Below the pieces are notes generated by a model that was not told the DNA's origin, ran no database searches, and was given only the letters and a program-made list of their open reading frames with translations. DNA of 64,000 nt, taken from Bacillota bacterium (GTDB lineage: Bacteria > Bacillota > Clostridia > Acetivibrionales > DSM-1351). Shown piece by piece: positions 16,332 through 25,130 of this stretch; within the stretch, counting starts at the first letter, position 1; each line of letters opens with the position of its first letter. Location: assembly GCA_023390335.1 (NCBI GenBank), contig JAEWCZ010000073.1, forward strand, positions 1 to 64,000, read 5' to 3'. Made by a program: the position numbers and the translations under genes.

Positions 16332-17690
16332 TCAAATATCCATTATTGATACTTCCTCCAGCTTCTTTCTCAAACCGTTAACAGTATTGAGATATTGATT
16401 GCGGGCATGATAAATTTTTTCAAATGCCTCCTGTAAAGCATGCGGTATGTCCGAATTGGCCTCATAAAGAAATTTAAGCAGATTTTTAAATTCTTTCAAC
16501 TCTTCCAATGAAAAGTTTTTTGATACCCGGATGTTCATCATATTTTCAAAAGGTACGAACAAGTCCGGGGTTATTTCCATATCAGGATAAAGGGTTTTAA
16601 ATTCTCCATCCGTCAGGCTTGGCTCATATATGAAGAAATCAGACATTATGCTGCCCATTTTAACCGCAAGTTTATATGTACTTTGTATAGTATCCCAGGT
16701 GTCATTTGGAAAGCCTACCATATAGAAAGCTAATGTAAGAACATTATTTTTATTTAAATATTCAATGAGATTTTTTGTCTTCTCTATCCCAAAAACAGGT
16801 CTGTTGTAGCTTTGAAGAGTATTTTCATCTGCCGATTCAACACCAAAGAATATGAACTTCAAGCCTGCCTTCACCATAATATCGATTAACTCGGTGTCCA
16901 GAGAATCCAGTCTGGTCTCACAATACCAATCAAATTTAAGACCCTGATCTATTATTTTACGGCATAGCTCAATTACCATATTTCTATTTACCGTAAAGTA
17001 CTGGTCTCTGAACTGAATGGCCTTAAAGCCAAGTGAAAGCATAAACTTTATATCTTCAATAACCTTGTCAACCGACCTGAAATCAAATTTTTTACCATAG
17101 AAAGACGCATAAGGACAATATGAACAGCCTACTGCGCATCCTCGGCTCATATTAAGGCATCCCCTCATCTCGCCTGTATGCGATAAATAGTTCTTATATG
17201 GAAAGAGTGTATAATCAGGTGTAGGAAATTCATCGATACTAAGGGATTTTAGTCCGGTATTCAGCATATTACTGACATAGTGTTCGATCGGAACCTCCGA
17301 TATATCGTCGATCTCAGCAACCTGCTTCCGTATCCAGCCTTTAAGAAGCTTTGCTGTATGCCCCGCAAGCACTATCCTTGATGTATAATCGTTGTTTTTC
17401 AGGTATTTTGCAAAATCAATATCATATTTTATTGAAGGAGCTGCTGCTTTAAGAATAATAACATCGTACTTGCCTTTCATTCTCTTTATAGTATCTTTGG
17501 GCAAGAGCTTCTCGGCATTTGCATCAATGATGTCAAGTTCGACAGACTTATCATTCTTCGCTATGGTAGCCGCATAAATCAGCGGCAAATCAGGAACTAC
17601 ATATGGCATATACTCTGCATTTCCGAGATCTCCCATCATATCACTGGATATAGTTATGCCATAGTAGGGTCTTAAAAGTAAAAGTTTCAT
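16332..17690 (-). CDS. B12-binding-type radical SAM protein
   Basis: Radical SAM enzyme with the architecture of cobalamin-binding family members: an N-terminal Rossmann-like region (residues ~1-150, PDLPLIYAATIAK ... VIILKAAAP ... IVLAGHTAKL), then the cluster motif C185-AVG-C189-SY-C192. Next come the FRDQYFTVN and FFGVESADENTLQ segments typical of this group. The B12-ligand motif DxHxxG is not obvious, so cobalamin binding is uncertain. It could methylate or rearrange an unactivated carbon. It sits 44 bases after a glycosyltransferase gene, and its stop lies 50 bases before the reductase start. Confidence 0.83.
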   Translation of the reverse strand: MKLLLLRPYYGITISSDMMGDLGNAEYMPYVVPDLPLIYAATIAKNDKSVELDIIDANAEKLLPKDTIKRMKGKYDVIILKAAAPSIKYDIDFAKYLKNNDYTSRIVLAGHTAKLLKGWIRKQVAEIDDISEVPIEHYVSNMLNTGLKSLSIDEFPTPDYTLFPYKNYLSHTGEMRGCLNMSRGCAVGCSYCPYASFYGKKFDFRSVDKVIEDIKFMLSLGFKAIQFRDQYFTVNRNMVIELCRKIIDQGLKFDWYCETRLDSLDTELIDIMVKAGLKFIFFGVESADENTLQSYNRPVFGIEKTKNLIEYLNKNNVLTLAFYMVGFPNDTWDTIQSTYKLAVKMGSIMSDFFIYEPSLTDGEFKTLYPDMEITPDLFVPFENMMNIRVSKNFSLEELKEFKNLLKFLYEANSDIPHALQEAFEKIYHARNQYLNTVNGLRKKLEEVSIMDI

Positions 17691-17734
17691 TTAAAATTAC
17701 TCCCTTCAATTGTTTGTTATTTAAACCTGCCTTT

Positions 17735-18736
17735 CTACTGCATCCATGCTAACCGATCAAGCCCCAATTTAATGATTACCAGTTCCGCATCGCATATGGA
17801 AATCTCTCTCGCTTTTTCTACCTGTACTCTCGCCAGTTCCTCCTGATTTTCACTTTCAAGTGTAATCGCCAAGTTTATAAAAAAGCTTATCAAAAGGTGA
17901 TTTGCTTCATTTTGGGATATCCTGTTTTCTTTCAAACAAATTTGGATACATTCCTGAAACCCCATAGCATTAACTCTTGCAATCTGAGAAAAATAGGCCT
18001 TCTTTCCGCCTTCTCTCAAACGCGATGAATTACCTTCGGTGTTAGTAGGAATCCTGTATAAAGACGGAATAAACGGAGTATATACAAACTTCCCTCCTAG
18101 AACTGAATATCTCATCCAGGCTACGACATCTTCTGATACCGTTTCTCTTGGAAAAGGTCCTTTGATTGCCAACTCTGTCCGAACTGAGGTGGTAGAAGTC
18201 AGATTAAAATATCCCATCTTTTTCCAAACATCATATCCTTCAATGGCGCCATTTTTATGTGTATTCAGTATTTCATTGATGCAAGGTGCCAATTGTTGCT
18301 CAGGTACCTGCTTACCGGTTTCATCAATTACTGAAAAGGTTGAATATAGAACAGCCGCATCGGGGTCGCTGTTAAAAATCTTCCGGGTCTCCTCAACCCG
18401 CTTGGGATGAGAAATATCATCCGCATCGTTAAATAAAATGTAAGGATACTGTCGTTCATAAGCGATACGAATCGCAATATTTCGGGATTCTCCCGTCCCA
18501 AGATTCTCCTTGTTAAAATGGATGGTGATCTTATCTCCTAATTTTTCCTTAAGTAAGTTCAAGTGCCTGATAGCCTGCGGCACTCCTGATCCATCTTCCA
18601 CTAGAATAATATGATATTTGTCATCTGTCTGATTCTGTATTCCTTCAATAGTCTTGTCCAGAAAAGCTATGGATTGTTCATAGTTATTTGATGCCAAATA
18701 TGGAATAACAAATGCTGCAATTTCATTTTTAATCAT
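17735..18736 (-). CDS. Family 2 glycosyltransferase
   Basis: GT-A fold glycosyltransferase using a nucleotide sugar. The protein begins with the GT2 N-terminal strand (AAFVIPYLASNNYEQSIAFL) and IILVEDGSG. The metal-binding acidic motif is YILFNDADDISHPKR, and a later acidic stretch is ETVSEDVVAWMRYS (the ED base motif). There are no membrane spans, so it is cytosolic. Ribosome site GAGGTGAG is good. It lies 43 bases downstream of the amylosucrase-like gene. Acceptor unknown: a small molecule or peptide modified by the next radical SAM enzyme is possible. Confidence 0.82.
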   Translation of the reverse strand: MIKNEIAAFVIPYLASNNYEQSIAFLDKTIEGIQNQTDDKYHIILVEDGSGVPQAIRHLNLLKEKLGDKITIHFNKENLGTGESRNIAIRIAYERQYPYILFNDADDISHPKRVEETRKIFNSDPDAAVLYSTFSVIDETGKQVPEQQLAPCINEILNTHKNGAIEGYDVWKKMGYFNLTSTTSVRTELAIKGPFPRETVSEDVVAWMRYSVLGGKFVYTPFIPSLYRIPTNTEGNSSRLREGGKKAYFSQIARVNAMGFQECIQICLKENRISQNEANHLLISFFINLAITLESENQEELARVQVEKAREISICDAELVIIKLGLDRLAWMQ

Positions 18737-18779
18737 AGAAACTCACCTCAAATTCATTTTTATTATTTCATCTATTTCT

Positions 18780-20681
18780 TTATTCGGTCAGCAGCCACAA
18801 AAGCTGATATGGTCTGATGTGTAAACCTTCTAAAGGAATTTGAATGTCAGTCTCTTCAATCCTTTGATTCGAAGCAATCACCTTCATTGAATCTCTTTTG
18901 ATACATTCTTGAATATAACAGGATTCAACCCACTGATCCCCGGAAGAAAAATTTGCAATAACAAATAAGGATTTAGCATTATCCTGCTTATGTACAACCA
19001 TTACTGCATTATTTTTTACATCAAACTCATACATGGGTATTCTGCAATTAAAAATTGTATGCTGCTTTCTCACTTGAATAAACTTTTGTATTCCTTCAAA
19101 AATCATCTTTTCCATTGTTCCCTCAATTTTACGTTTTTCGGCCTTCTTCCAGTCAAAGGAAACTCTATGGATAAAACGGCTGTCTGAAGTTTTTTCGGGG
19201 TCATTTATATAACTATAATCGTTAAGAGTCCCTATTTCATCGCCGCTATAAATCAGCGGTATCCCATTAAGGGCCAAAAGTATCCCGTTCAGAAGTAAAA
19301 CCCGACAAATAGCTGTATCAAATTCTTTTGTATTAATGTTGGTTTGGAATTTTTCAATACCGCAAAGGGAAGCTAATGTTCCTGACACTCTTGCATCAAG
19401 GGTTTTAGGATTATAGGCATAATAGACACCTTTTGCAAAGCTTCCCTCCTGATTATCAGTTAAGAATCTTGTTGCTGCTTGCCGTTCAAGAAAATCATTC
19501 ATCTGCAATCGTTCAGTTATATCTTTCTCAAATAAGAAGCAGATATCATCATGACTGCGTATAAAATTTACAAGACGCTTATCTGATGGAATATTGGAAG
19601 CCTTACGTATGGTAAGTGCTGAATAATAGCCATTGGCGGTACTCATACTGTACCAAAGTGAAGACATTAGTGAAATGTTATACATGATCTCACATCCCGA
19701 ACTGTCTTCCTTGAAATATTCGAAAACAGCATCTAGAGGTGACATGCTTTCCCCCTTAAATATTACGCCAGGGGCAACAATGTCAAGAATCATTCTTAAC
19801 ATATTGACGACCATATGCCCCTGCGGAAGTCCGACACAGCATGTCCCTATTTCTTTCCAAATATGACTTACAGCATCCAGCCTGATAACATCTACCCCTC
19901 GATTGGCTATAGAGATCATTATTTTTACGATGCAATTAAAAACATATGGATTTTTGTAATCCAAATCCCATTGGAAAGGATAGAAAGATGTGAAAACCCA
20001 CTTTTGAATCTCTTCTTCATAGGTAAAAAAACCCGGTGCCTGATCTGGAAATATATCAGTAAGGGTTTTTTCATATTCATCAGGGATATCTCTTGTTGGA
20101 AACATCATATACATTTCCTGAAAGAATGGATTCCCCCTTTGTGCCCGTTTTGCCCAACTACTTTCTCTTGATGTATGATTAAGGACAAAATCCAGACAGC
20201 AAGCAATTCCCTCTTTTCTCAATTCTTCCGTCAAAAGTTCAAAATCTTCCATACTGCCTATTGAACGTTCTGTGGCAAAATAGCTGGAAACAGAAAAACC
20301 ACCGTCATTATTTCCATCATGTGTTTTATATATAGGCATAAAATAAATATAATTAATGCCCAACTCTTTAAAATATGGAATTTTCTCTCTAATAGTAGAA
20401 ATATTTTGAGAAAATAAATCAATATAAATTACGTATCCGATAATATCTCTGGATAAATACCAACCCGAGCAGGATAATCTTTTTATATCCATCTCCTTCA
20501 ATTTGGGTTTTCTATTTTTATACCCGCGGTATATAGTTTTTAATAAATGGTTATAATACCGGTCTCGTTGTGGATGCTCTCCATAAAGCCGGTCATATAC
20601 CTCCTGAATCTTCTTTATATTTTGAATAAACCGAACTGTAAAGACAGGATCATTATTCCAAACCGTATATGTATCATTCAT
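18780..20681 (-). CDS. Amylosucrase-like glycoside hydrolase family 13 enzyme
   Basis: GH13 protein resembling amylosucrase (sucrose to alpha-glucan plus fructose). The four GH13 regions are present: CLDFVLNHTS; GVDVIRLDAVSHIWK with the nucleophile Asp (~269); IFKGESMS with the acid/base Glu (~311); NFIRSHDDI with the stabilising Asp (~378). Amylosucrase-specific stretches include TLTDIFPDQAPG, FYPFQWDLDYKNPYVF and an N-terminal helical domain. Length of 633 fits that subfamily. The start at 20681 has GAGGAG nine bases upstream, better than the ATG at 20723. It leads an operon with GT2, radical SAM and reductase genes, unusual company for glucan synthesis. Activity could also be sucrose hydrolysis or glucosyl transfer to a small molecule. 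Confidence 0.85.
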   Translation of the reverse strand: MNDTYTVWNNDPVFTVRFIQNIKKIQEVYDRLYGEHPQRDRYYNHLLKTIYRGYKNRKPKLKEMDIKRLSCSGWYLSRDIIGYVIYIDLFSQNISTIREKIPYFKELGINYIYFMPIYKTHDGNNDGGFSVSSYFATERSIGSMEDFELLTEELRKEGIACCLDFVLNHTSRESSWAKRAQRGNPFFQEMYMMFPTRDIPDEYEKTLTDIFPDQAPGFFTYEEEIQKWVFTSFYPFQWDLDYKNPYVFNCIVKIMISIANRGVDVIRLDAVSHIWKEIGTCCVGLPQGHMVVNMLRMILDIVAPGVIFKGESMSPLDAVFEYFKEDSSGCEIMYNISLMSSLWYSMSTANGYYSALTIRKASNIPSDKRLVNFIRSHDDICFLFEKDITERLQMNDFLERQAATRFLTDNQEGSFAKGVYYAYNPKTLDARVSGTLASLCGIEKFQTNINTKEFDTAICRVLLLNGILLALNGIPLIYSGDEIGTLNDYSYINDPEKTSDSRFIHRVSFDWKKAEKRKIEGTMEKMIFEGIQKFIQVRKQHTIFNCRIPMYEFDVKNNAVMVVHKQDNAKSLFVIANFSSGDQWVESCYIQECIKRDSMKVIASNQRIEETDIQIPLEGLHIRPYQLLWLLTE

Positions 20682-20935
20682 TATATGTATCTCCTCGAGT
20701 GATTTTTTTATTACTTCTGACATATCCAGTTCCAGTTATATTATTCTCAGGATTCCAATCCCTCCCATCCAAAAATATGTGCTCTGTTACTTAATTTATT
20801 CTTAGGTATCTACCAACCGTATTCTTTTCAGATTTTAGCATTTTCTTATTTTATTGTGAATACTTGGAATTTTTGGTTTTTTATAGGTTATTAGGTTCCA
20901 TTTTCATTCAGCCTCCGCCCCTCCACCATCAAAAA
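20682..20935. other. Upstream region of the amylosucrase-led operon
   Basis: About 250 bases with A/T-rich tracts and no supported gene. It should contain the minus-strand promoter; no operator was identified. Confidence 0.4.
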
Positions 20936-20967
20936 AAGTGTGTCCATGGAAACCATGAAACACACTT
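20936..20967 (-). terminator. Rho-independent terminator
   Basis: AAGTGTGT/ACACACTT stem with an inner CATGG/CCATG stem, followed on the minus strand by seven T. It ends transcription coming from the Ntn-hydrolase gene at 21233. The 265 bases between contain no supported gene. Confidence 0.75.
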
Positions 20968-21232
20968 CGAAATATATCAACTGCAAAGTCTTGTCAAGTC
21001 GCTATGGTAGTCGAAGAATATATACTGACCTGTTTAAACAGTGTGACCATATTTTCTGTCTTTCCGAGTACAATCAGTCGGATGACTTATTACCTTATGA
21101 GAAATCACGGACAGTTTTCTTTATTTTTCTTGAAGAGGTCATTCAAAAGCTAATGAGAAAGAACAAAGCAGCGTGCGCAAAAATACTTCGGATTTTTCAA
21201 GTCAATATAATTATATTCTTTTGCAGATTTTT

Positions 21233-22285
21233 TCACCTTGAATTTTTATTTTTCCTTTTTAATGCCTTTACAATGGCGAATATAATTAATGATATAATAA
21301 CTACTCCAAAAATCCAATATAGTCCATTATGATTTTGAATATTACCTTGTGTTGAGGAAATAACCGCTGTTTCTATATTCCCATCAGATTTGGGCGTCGG
21401 GGTACTATCTGTTTCCTGAAGACTTTTCTTACCTAAATTACTAATAGTGATTTGGGTATCAAATGTAAGTTTACTAATGTCATACCTTTTCTGCGCCCCT
21501 GCTTTCATTGACTTAAACTGTTTTTCCATATCAATCTTACAAGCTTTATTCATTGCACCCCTAGAGAACACATAGATTTCTTTGCTTGATAAATTATATA
21601 TATTGGAATACAAGGTACCTCCTCCATCCCAATTTTGCTTCGTGGCATTTAGAATAGCAGCACATAATTCTATCGATGGTGATTGCTTTTGCAATAAATC
21701 TACAGCAGTATTATAACGATCACAGGGATATCCACCCAGAGAAGGATCAGTAAACCAATAATTTGTTACAACCTGATAGTGCTCGTCATGACCTTTACGA
21801 ATAATGTGAAGTTTTCCTTCCATCCACTCAAATACTGCAGAAGCTCCTGTGGAATCAGTAAATAAGAGGTGATCACAAAAACTTTTAGGGATATTATAAT
21901 TATCAAAAAACTTCTCAACTTCTTCCACAGAAGTACATTTAGCAAGAACGATATCTCCCAAATTATAATCCAGCTGCTTCTTATTACTGTCATAAGGAAC
22001 TTTAGTAGACGGACAGGAAGCACCATCATAAAATAAGCCATGCTCATTCATACCACCCTGAACATAAGATGAATTATAGAAGCATATACGACCATAGCTA
22101 TCTTCACTGGGCGCTGTAACTATCATATAGTTAATGATAGAATACATATAATCTTCGTTGTTGCCTGCTAATATAGTACCGTCCTCCAGTTCCGTGGTAA
22201 ATATTGTACAGGCCATCGCTGAGCTAGGTAGACAAAGCATTAGTACTAAAGTAAGGAAAACCGTTGCCAATCGTTTAAAATTCAT
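21233..22285 (-). CDS. Membrane-anchored Ntn-hydrolase (linear amide C-N hydrolase type)
   Basis: Extracytoplasmic amidase of the N-terminal-nucleophile type, related to choloylglycine hydrolase and acyl-CoA:6-APA acyltransferase. The signal peptide ends SSAMA, leaving C26 (CTIFTTELEDGTILAGNNED) as the new N-terminus and nucleophile; the GNNEDY motif is typical. Further core segments are GGMNEHGLFYDG and YWFTDPSLGGYP. After a Ser/Thr/Pro linker a single transmembrane helix (LYWIFGVVIISLIIFAIVKA) and a Lys/Arg tail anchor it in the membrane. Substrate unknown (acyl amide or peptide-like). Good ribosome site AAGGAG. Confidence 0.83.
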   Translation of the reverse strand: MNFKRLATVFLTLVLMLCLPSSAMACTIFTTELEDGTILAGNNEDYMYSIINYMIVTAPSEDSYGRICFYNSSYVQGGMNEHGLFYDGASCPSTKVPYDSNKKQLDYNLGDIVLAKCTSVEEVEKFFDNYNIPKSFCDHLLFTDSTGASAVFEWMEGKLHIIRKGHDEHYQVVTNYWFTDPSLGGYPCDRYNTAVDLLQKQSPSIELCAAILNATKQNWDGGGTLYSNIYNLSSKEIYVFSRGAMNKACKIDMEKQFKSMKAGAQKRYDISKLTFDTQITISNLGKKSLQETDSTPTPKSDGNIETAVISSTQGNIQNHNGLYWIFGVVIISLIIFAIVKALKRKNKNSR

Positions 22286-22375
22286 AATATTAACTCCTTA
22301 AGAGTTATAGCCTACCATAATCATACATTTCCAAATATAGTAAGTCAATTTGTTTCTATAAGGCTTTGGATATCA

Positions 22376-22486
22376 CTTCCCATTACTGTTCTGTAGCATA
22401 AATTGATTATCTGTGTTGTGATATAACATTCTTGTAATATATTCCCTATCACTATGAAAATCATTTTTACCAGTTCTAATAGCTAA
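22376..22486 (-). pseudogene. Decayed copy of the gene fragment at 28573-28883
   Basis: The stretch (for example ATTCTTGTAATATATTCCC and CCAGTTCTAATAGCTA on the plus strand) closely follows 28710-28815, but point changes and small indels have closed the reading frame. Only ~110 bases survive. Confidence 0.65.
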
Positions 22487-22491
22487 AAAAG

Positions 22492-22524
22492 AACCTTGAT
22501 AAGAATATATTTCTTAGTCAAGGT
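22492..22524. terminator. Bidirectional terminator
   Basis: AACCTTGA/TCAAGGTT stem with an inner AGAA/TTCT stem, flanked by T6 on the plus strand and CTTTTTT on the minus strand. It probably ends the gene at 22629-23105. Confidence 0.7.
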
Positions 22525-22628
22525 TTTTTGTGTACAAATGCCATATGTTTGTACTGACGGAATATTCAATTTGGCTGACACTATTAAAACTCTGGTTAAA
22601 GAAATGTACATTATATAAAGGATACAAA

Positions 22629-23105
22629 TTATTTTGCATGATTAGAATATATACCCCCAGCAAGTTTGGACAGTGCTTTACAGTCTTTTTCATCATCAGG
22701 ATTGAGCATTATCTGTGTCAGATATTTGTATATAATATCCTCCTTTGCAAGAATTGCTGCCCTAGAATCACTTCGAGTCATGCACCAATATAGACTATAT
22801 ATAGCATCGAATAAATCATTCCGATTTTTTTTATTATTATAAGAAGTCAAATCTATCATGTTTATTGCTGTACTAAGACTTGAGGATGTCTGCATATAAT
22901 AGTTTATTTTTTCGTCTTCATTCATTTTACTATAATCCATTCTGAAGCCTGATTGAGCTTGAGACAGACTTCCCCTAAATATTTGATCTGCTAATTGTGT
23001 TTTATAATTTAGGTTTTCTCGGGCTGAAATGGTAAATCCAATACTAATTATTAAAACTATTGCTAATAACATAGGTATTGCAAATATTAAAACTTTCTTT
23101 TTCAA
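22629..23105 (-). CDS. Small membrane-anchored or secreted protein, 158 residues
   Basis: Starts with TTG (ribosome site GAGGGGGTG) and an N-terminal membrane segment (VLIFAIPMLLAIVLIISIGF), then an extracytoplasmic helical domain of ~125 residues with no catalytic motif. It belongs to a set of similarly built small proteins in 22-31 kb (also 28953-29522 and 30055-30438), each with an N-terminal membrane helix and a short outer domain. Function unknown. Confidence 0.6.
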   Translation of the reverse strand: MKKKVLIFAIPMLLAIVLIISIGFTISARENLNYKTQLADQIFRGSLSQAQSGFRMDYSKMNEDEKINYYMQTSSSLSTAINMIDLTSYNNKKNRNDLFDAIYSLYWCMTRSDSRAAILAKEDIIYKYLTQIMLNPDDEKDCKALSKLAGGIYSNHAK

Positions 23106-23264
23106 TCAGTATTCACCCCCTCAAAATATTTATAAAAATAATTCGTGACTTCAAACTTATTTTCGCTACTAACTATTTCATTTAACTTGTGTTATTAGTT
23201 TATTTAAATCTAATAAAAGGCAGAACTTTAATTTTATTATCATTAAAACTGGGTACTGTTCATT

Positions 23265-23395
23265 TCATTAAAAACATGTACTCTTTTTATACATTCTACT
23301 TTTATCTTTGAAAACTTCCTGAAAACTTCCCATGCTAATTTAGGATTAGGATTAACAATATCAAAATTTGATTCACTTAACATTTTATTTAAACC
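23265..23395 (-). pseudogene. Decayed copy of the MerR-tail region at 30840-30965
   Basis: Minus-strand translation gives NKMLSESNFDIVNPN then KLAWEVFRKFSKIKVEC, matching LNEMLRDSHFDIVNPK and KFSKFSNIKVEC from 30840-30965. Here the frame is uninterrupted across the join where the other copy is frameshifted, so this copy shows the ancestral reading frame, but both ends are lost. Confidence 0.6.
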
Positions 23396-23500
23396 TCTTC
23401 GGCTTCATACGCTTTTATCATTTTTATCTCCCACTTAAATTCAATTAGTTCTTAAATAAAACAACCACAAACTAAATATAACATATTTGGTAAAATTGTA

Positions 23501-23680
23501 CTATAGACTGTTAATATCAAAAGGAATTACATCAATAAACTGCTTGTGAATTTCCCAATGGTCTAGAAGTCCTCCAATGGGCATCAGCCAGACCTCTGCT
23601 TCATTTCTTCTTAGCTGTGTAACATCATAATAAATAAGCCGCACAAACAATTCTTCATCGCTTACCCAACTGACGTGCTT
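23501..23680 (-). pseudogene. C-terminal remnant of an unrecognised protein
   Basis: An open minus-strand stretch without a start codon reads SDEELFVRLIYYDVTQLRRN, then EAEVWLMPIGGLLDHWEIHK, and ends FIDVIPFDINSL before a stop. The composition is protein-like, but upstream of ~23680 the frame closes. Parent protein not recognised. Confidence 0.5.
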
Positions 23681-23805
23681 TTGTGATAATCACTTCTTTA
23701 TATGTTGCAAGCTCTACAGGTGAGGCTGTCTGTTATGACCTCCTGAAAAATGGGTATGAAAAAAGCACCCGTGGTTAACAGATGCTTAAATTTTAAGGTT
23801 TATTG

Positions 23806-25086
23806 CTATTTTAAAAAGTATTGATTTATGATTTTCTTAATTTCAGGATGGTCTTTATCGTCCTGTACAAGATAGTTAATAAAAAAATCCTCTATATCTT
23901 CATCTTTTATATTTGCCAGCAATTCATAAATCTTAGGCCAAACAGTTGCAAAGGAATAGTTTTTGCAAAAATAAAATGCTATTTCTTTAAATCGAGGACT
24001 TTTGTTATAGAATAAAGCTATTGAAATATTCAGACCATCTTTATCCTCTAAAACCTCTTGGCTTTTTAATATACGATTTAATCTTTCATCTGATATGTCG
24101 CCAGCCCACTCTATTCTGGCAACAGTTGACACATCTGGAAAGGCTTCTTCTGCTTCTAATATATCTTGAGACCATTCATATTTATTATCAAAATCTTTAT
24201 TTTCCAATGACAAATACGTTTTTGTTTCACTTTCTTTTAGCTTGTTCTCTCCCCATGACTGCATTACTTCTAATACAGGTGTAAGTAATTCGTCTTCATA
24301 TAAGGTTATACCATTTATTGATATTCCACCCTTAGTATTTTGATTTTTATTAGCCTCCCACACTGAACCTGCTGGAATTATTACTAAGGTTTTAACCTTT
24401 TTCTTATTAAGTGCGGCAGCTACTGCCTTGTGATGACCATCAAGCAAAGCACAAAGATATCCATCTACATGATAGGCAATTGCCCTATACTCGTCATTTT
24501 TTCTGTAAAATTCAGCTTGTTGTGGATTATATAAACTTGGTGGCTGAGTAGGCAAAATATAGTATGGAAAACCTGCGCTCCATAGACCATCTCCGCCATA
24601 CATAGGGCAAGAGGCTTTATTATATGTTGGTGTATTATTTAATTTCCAAAAGAACTCTCCATTGCCATTGGTAGGACACAATTCTGTATCAACAAGTGCA
24701 TAATAACCTGTTGGAAGAAGTCCTAGAAGTGGTTTTAGATTTTCAAGAGACTGCTCCAATGAAACAAACTTATGGTTAAGAATTTCTCTCATATCAGATA
24801 TCATTTGTTGATCACTCATGTTTAAACCGTATCCAGCTGCAACAAGTTTTTCACAAGTTGGGCAAAAGTATGGACCGTCTCCATGAAATTTTATTAGCGG
24901 GGTGTCCCCATAAACCAGAGTAGCTAATGCATCATTTTCTAAGTAGCCATACTTATTAGACAATAGAGCTTTCCCATTCCTTATGTAGAAAACCACTCCA
25001 CTGCCGCCCCAATCAGGTTGATATTTTTCAATCGTTTTTATTGTAATCAATTCCGGACTAGAACTTTTAAAGAACTTGCGAAACAT
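23806..25086 (-). CDS. Hypothetical protein with a ParB/sulfiredoxin-like DGHH motif
   Basis: A ~427-residue soluble protein. An N-terminal region holds a CPTC pair (YFCPTCEKLVAAGYG) that may bind metal. Near residue 225 the stretch YLCALLDGHHKAVAAALNKK resembles the ParB/Srx-type nucleotide-binding motif (DGHHR), a fold used by DNA-segregation proteins, sulfiredoxin and some kinases. The C-terminal 150 residues are helical and acidic. The start at 25086 follows GGAG; a TTG five codons upstream is less likely. It lies 45 bases after a PQQ-propeller-like gene and may share its transcript. Function unknown; the motif match is by eye. Confidence 0.6.
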   Translation of the reverse strand: MFRKFFKSSSPELITIKTIEKYQPDWGGSGVVFYIRNGKALLSNKYGYLENDALATLVYGDTPLIKFHGDGPYFCPTCEKLVAAGYGLNMSDQQMISDMREILNHKFVSLEQSLENLKPLLGLLPTGYYALVDTELCPTNGNGEFFWKLNNTPTYNKASCPMYGGDGLWSAGFPYYILPTQPPSLYNPQQAEFYRKNDEYRAIAYHVDGYLCALLDGHHKAVAAALNKKKVKTLVIIPAGSVWEANKNQNTKGGISINGITLYEDELLTPVLEVMQSWGENKLKESETKTYLSLENKDFDNKYEWSQDILEAEEAFPDVSTVARIEWAGDISDERLNRILKSQEVLEDKDGLNISIALFYNKSPRFKEIAFYFCKNYSFATVWPKIYELLANIKDEDIEDFFINYLVQDDKDHPEIKKIINQYFLK

Positions 25087-25130
25087 GGTATCCGTCTCCA
25101 ATCCAAGCAGTATTTAAACAACATATAGTA

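Noticed and set aside
20940..21332. Plus-strand 130-codon frame
   Set aside because: It overlaps a strong minus-strand terminator and the 3' end of the Ntn-hydrolase gene, has no ribosome site and ends in a low-complexity Phe/Leu stretch; treated as chance.
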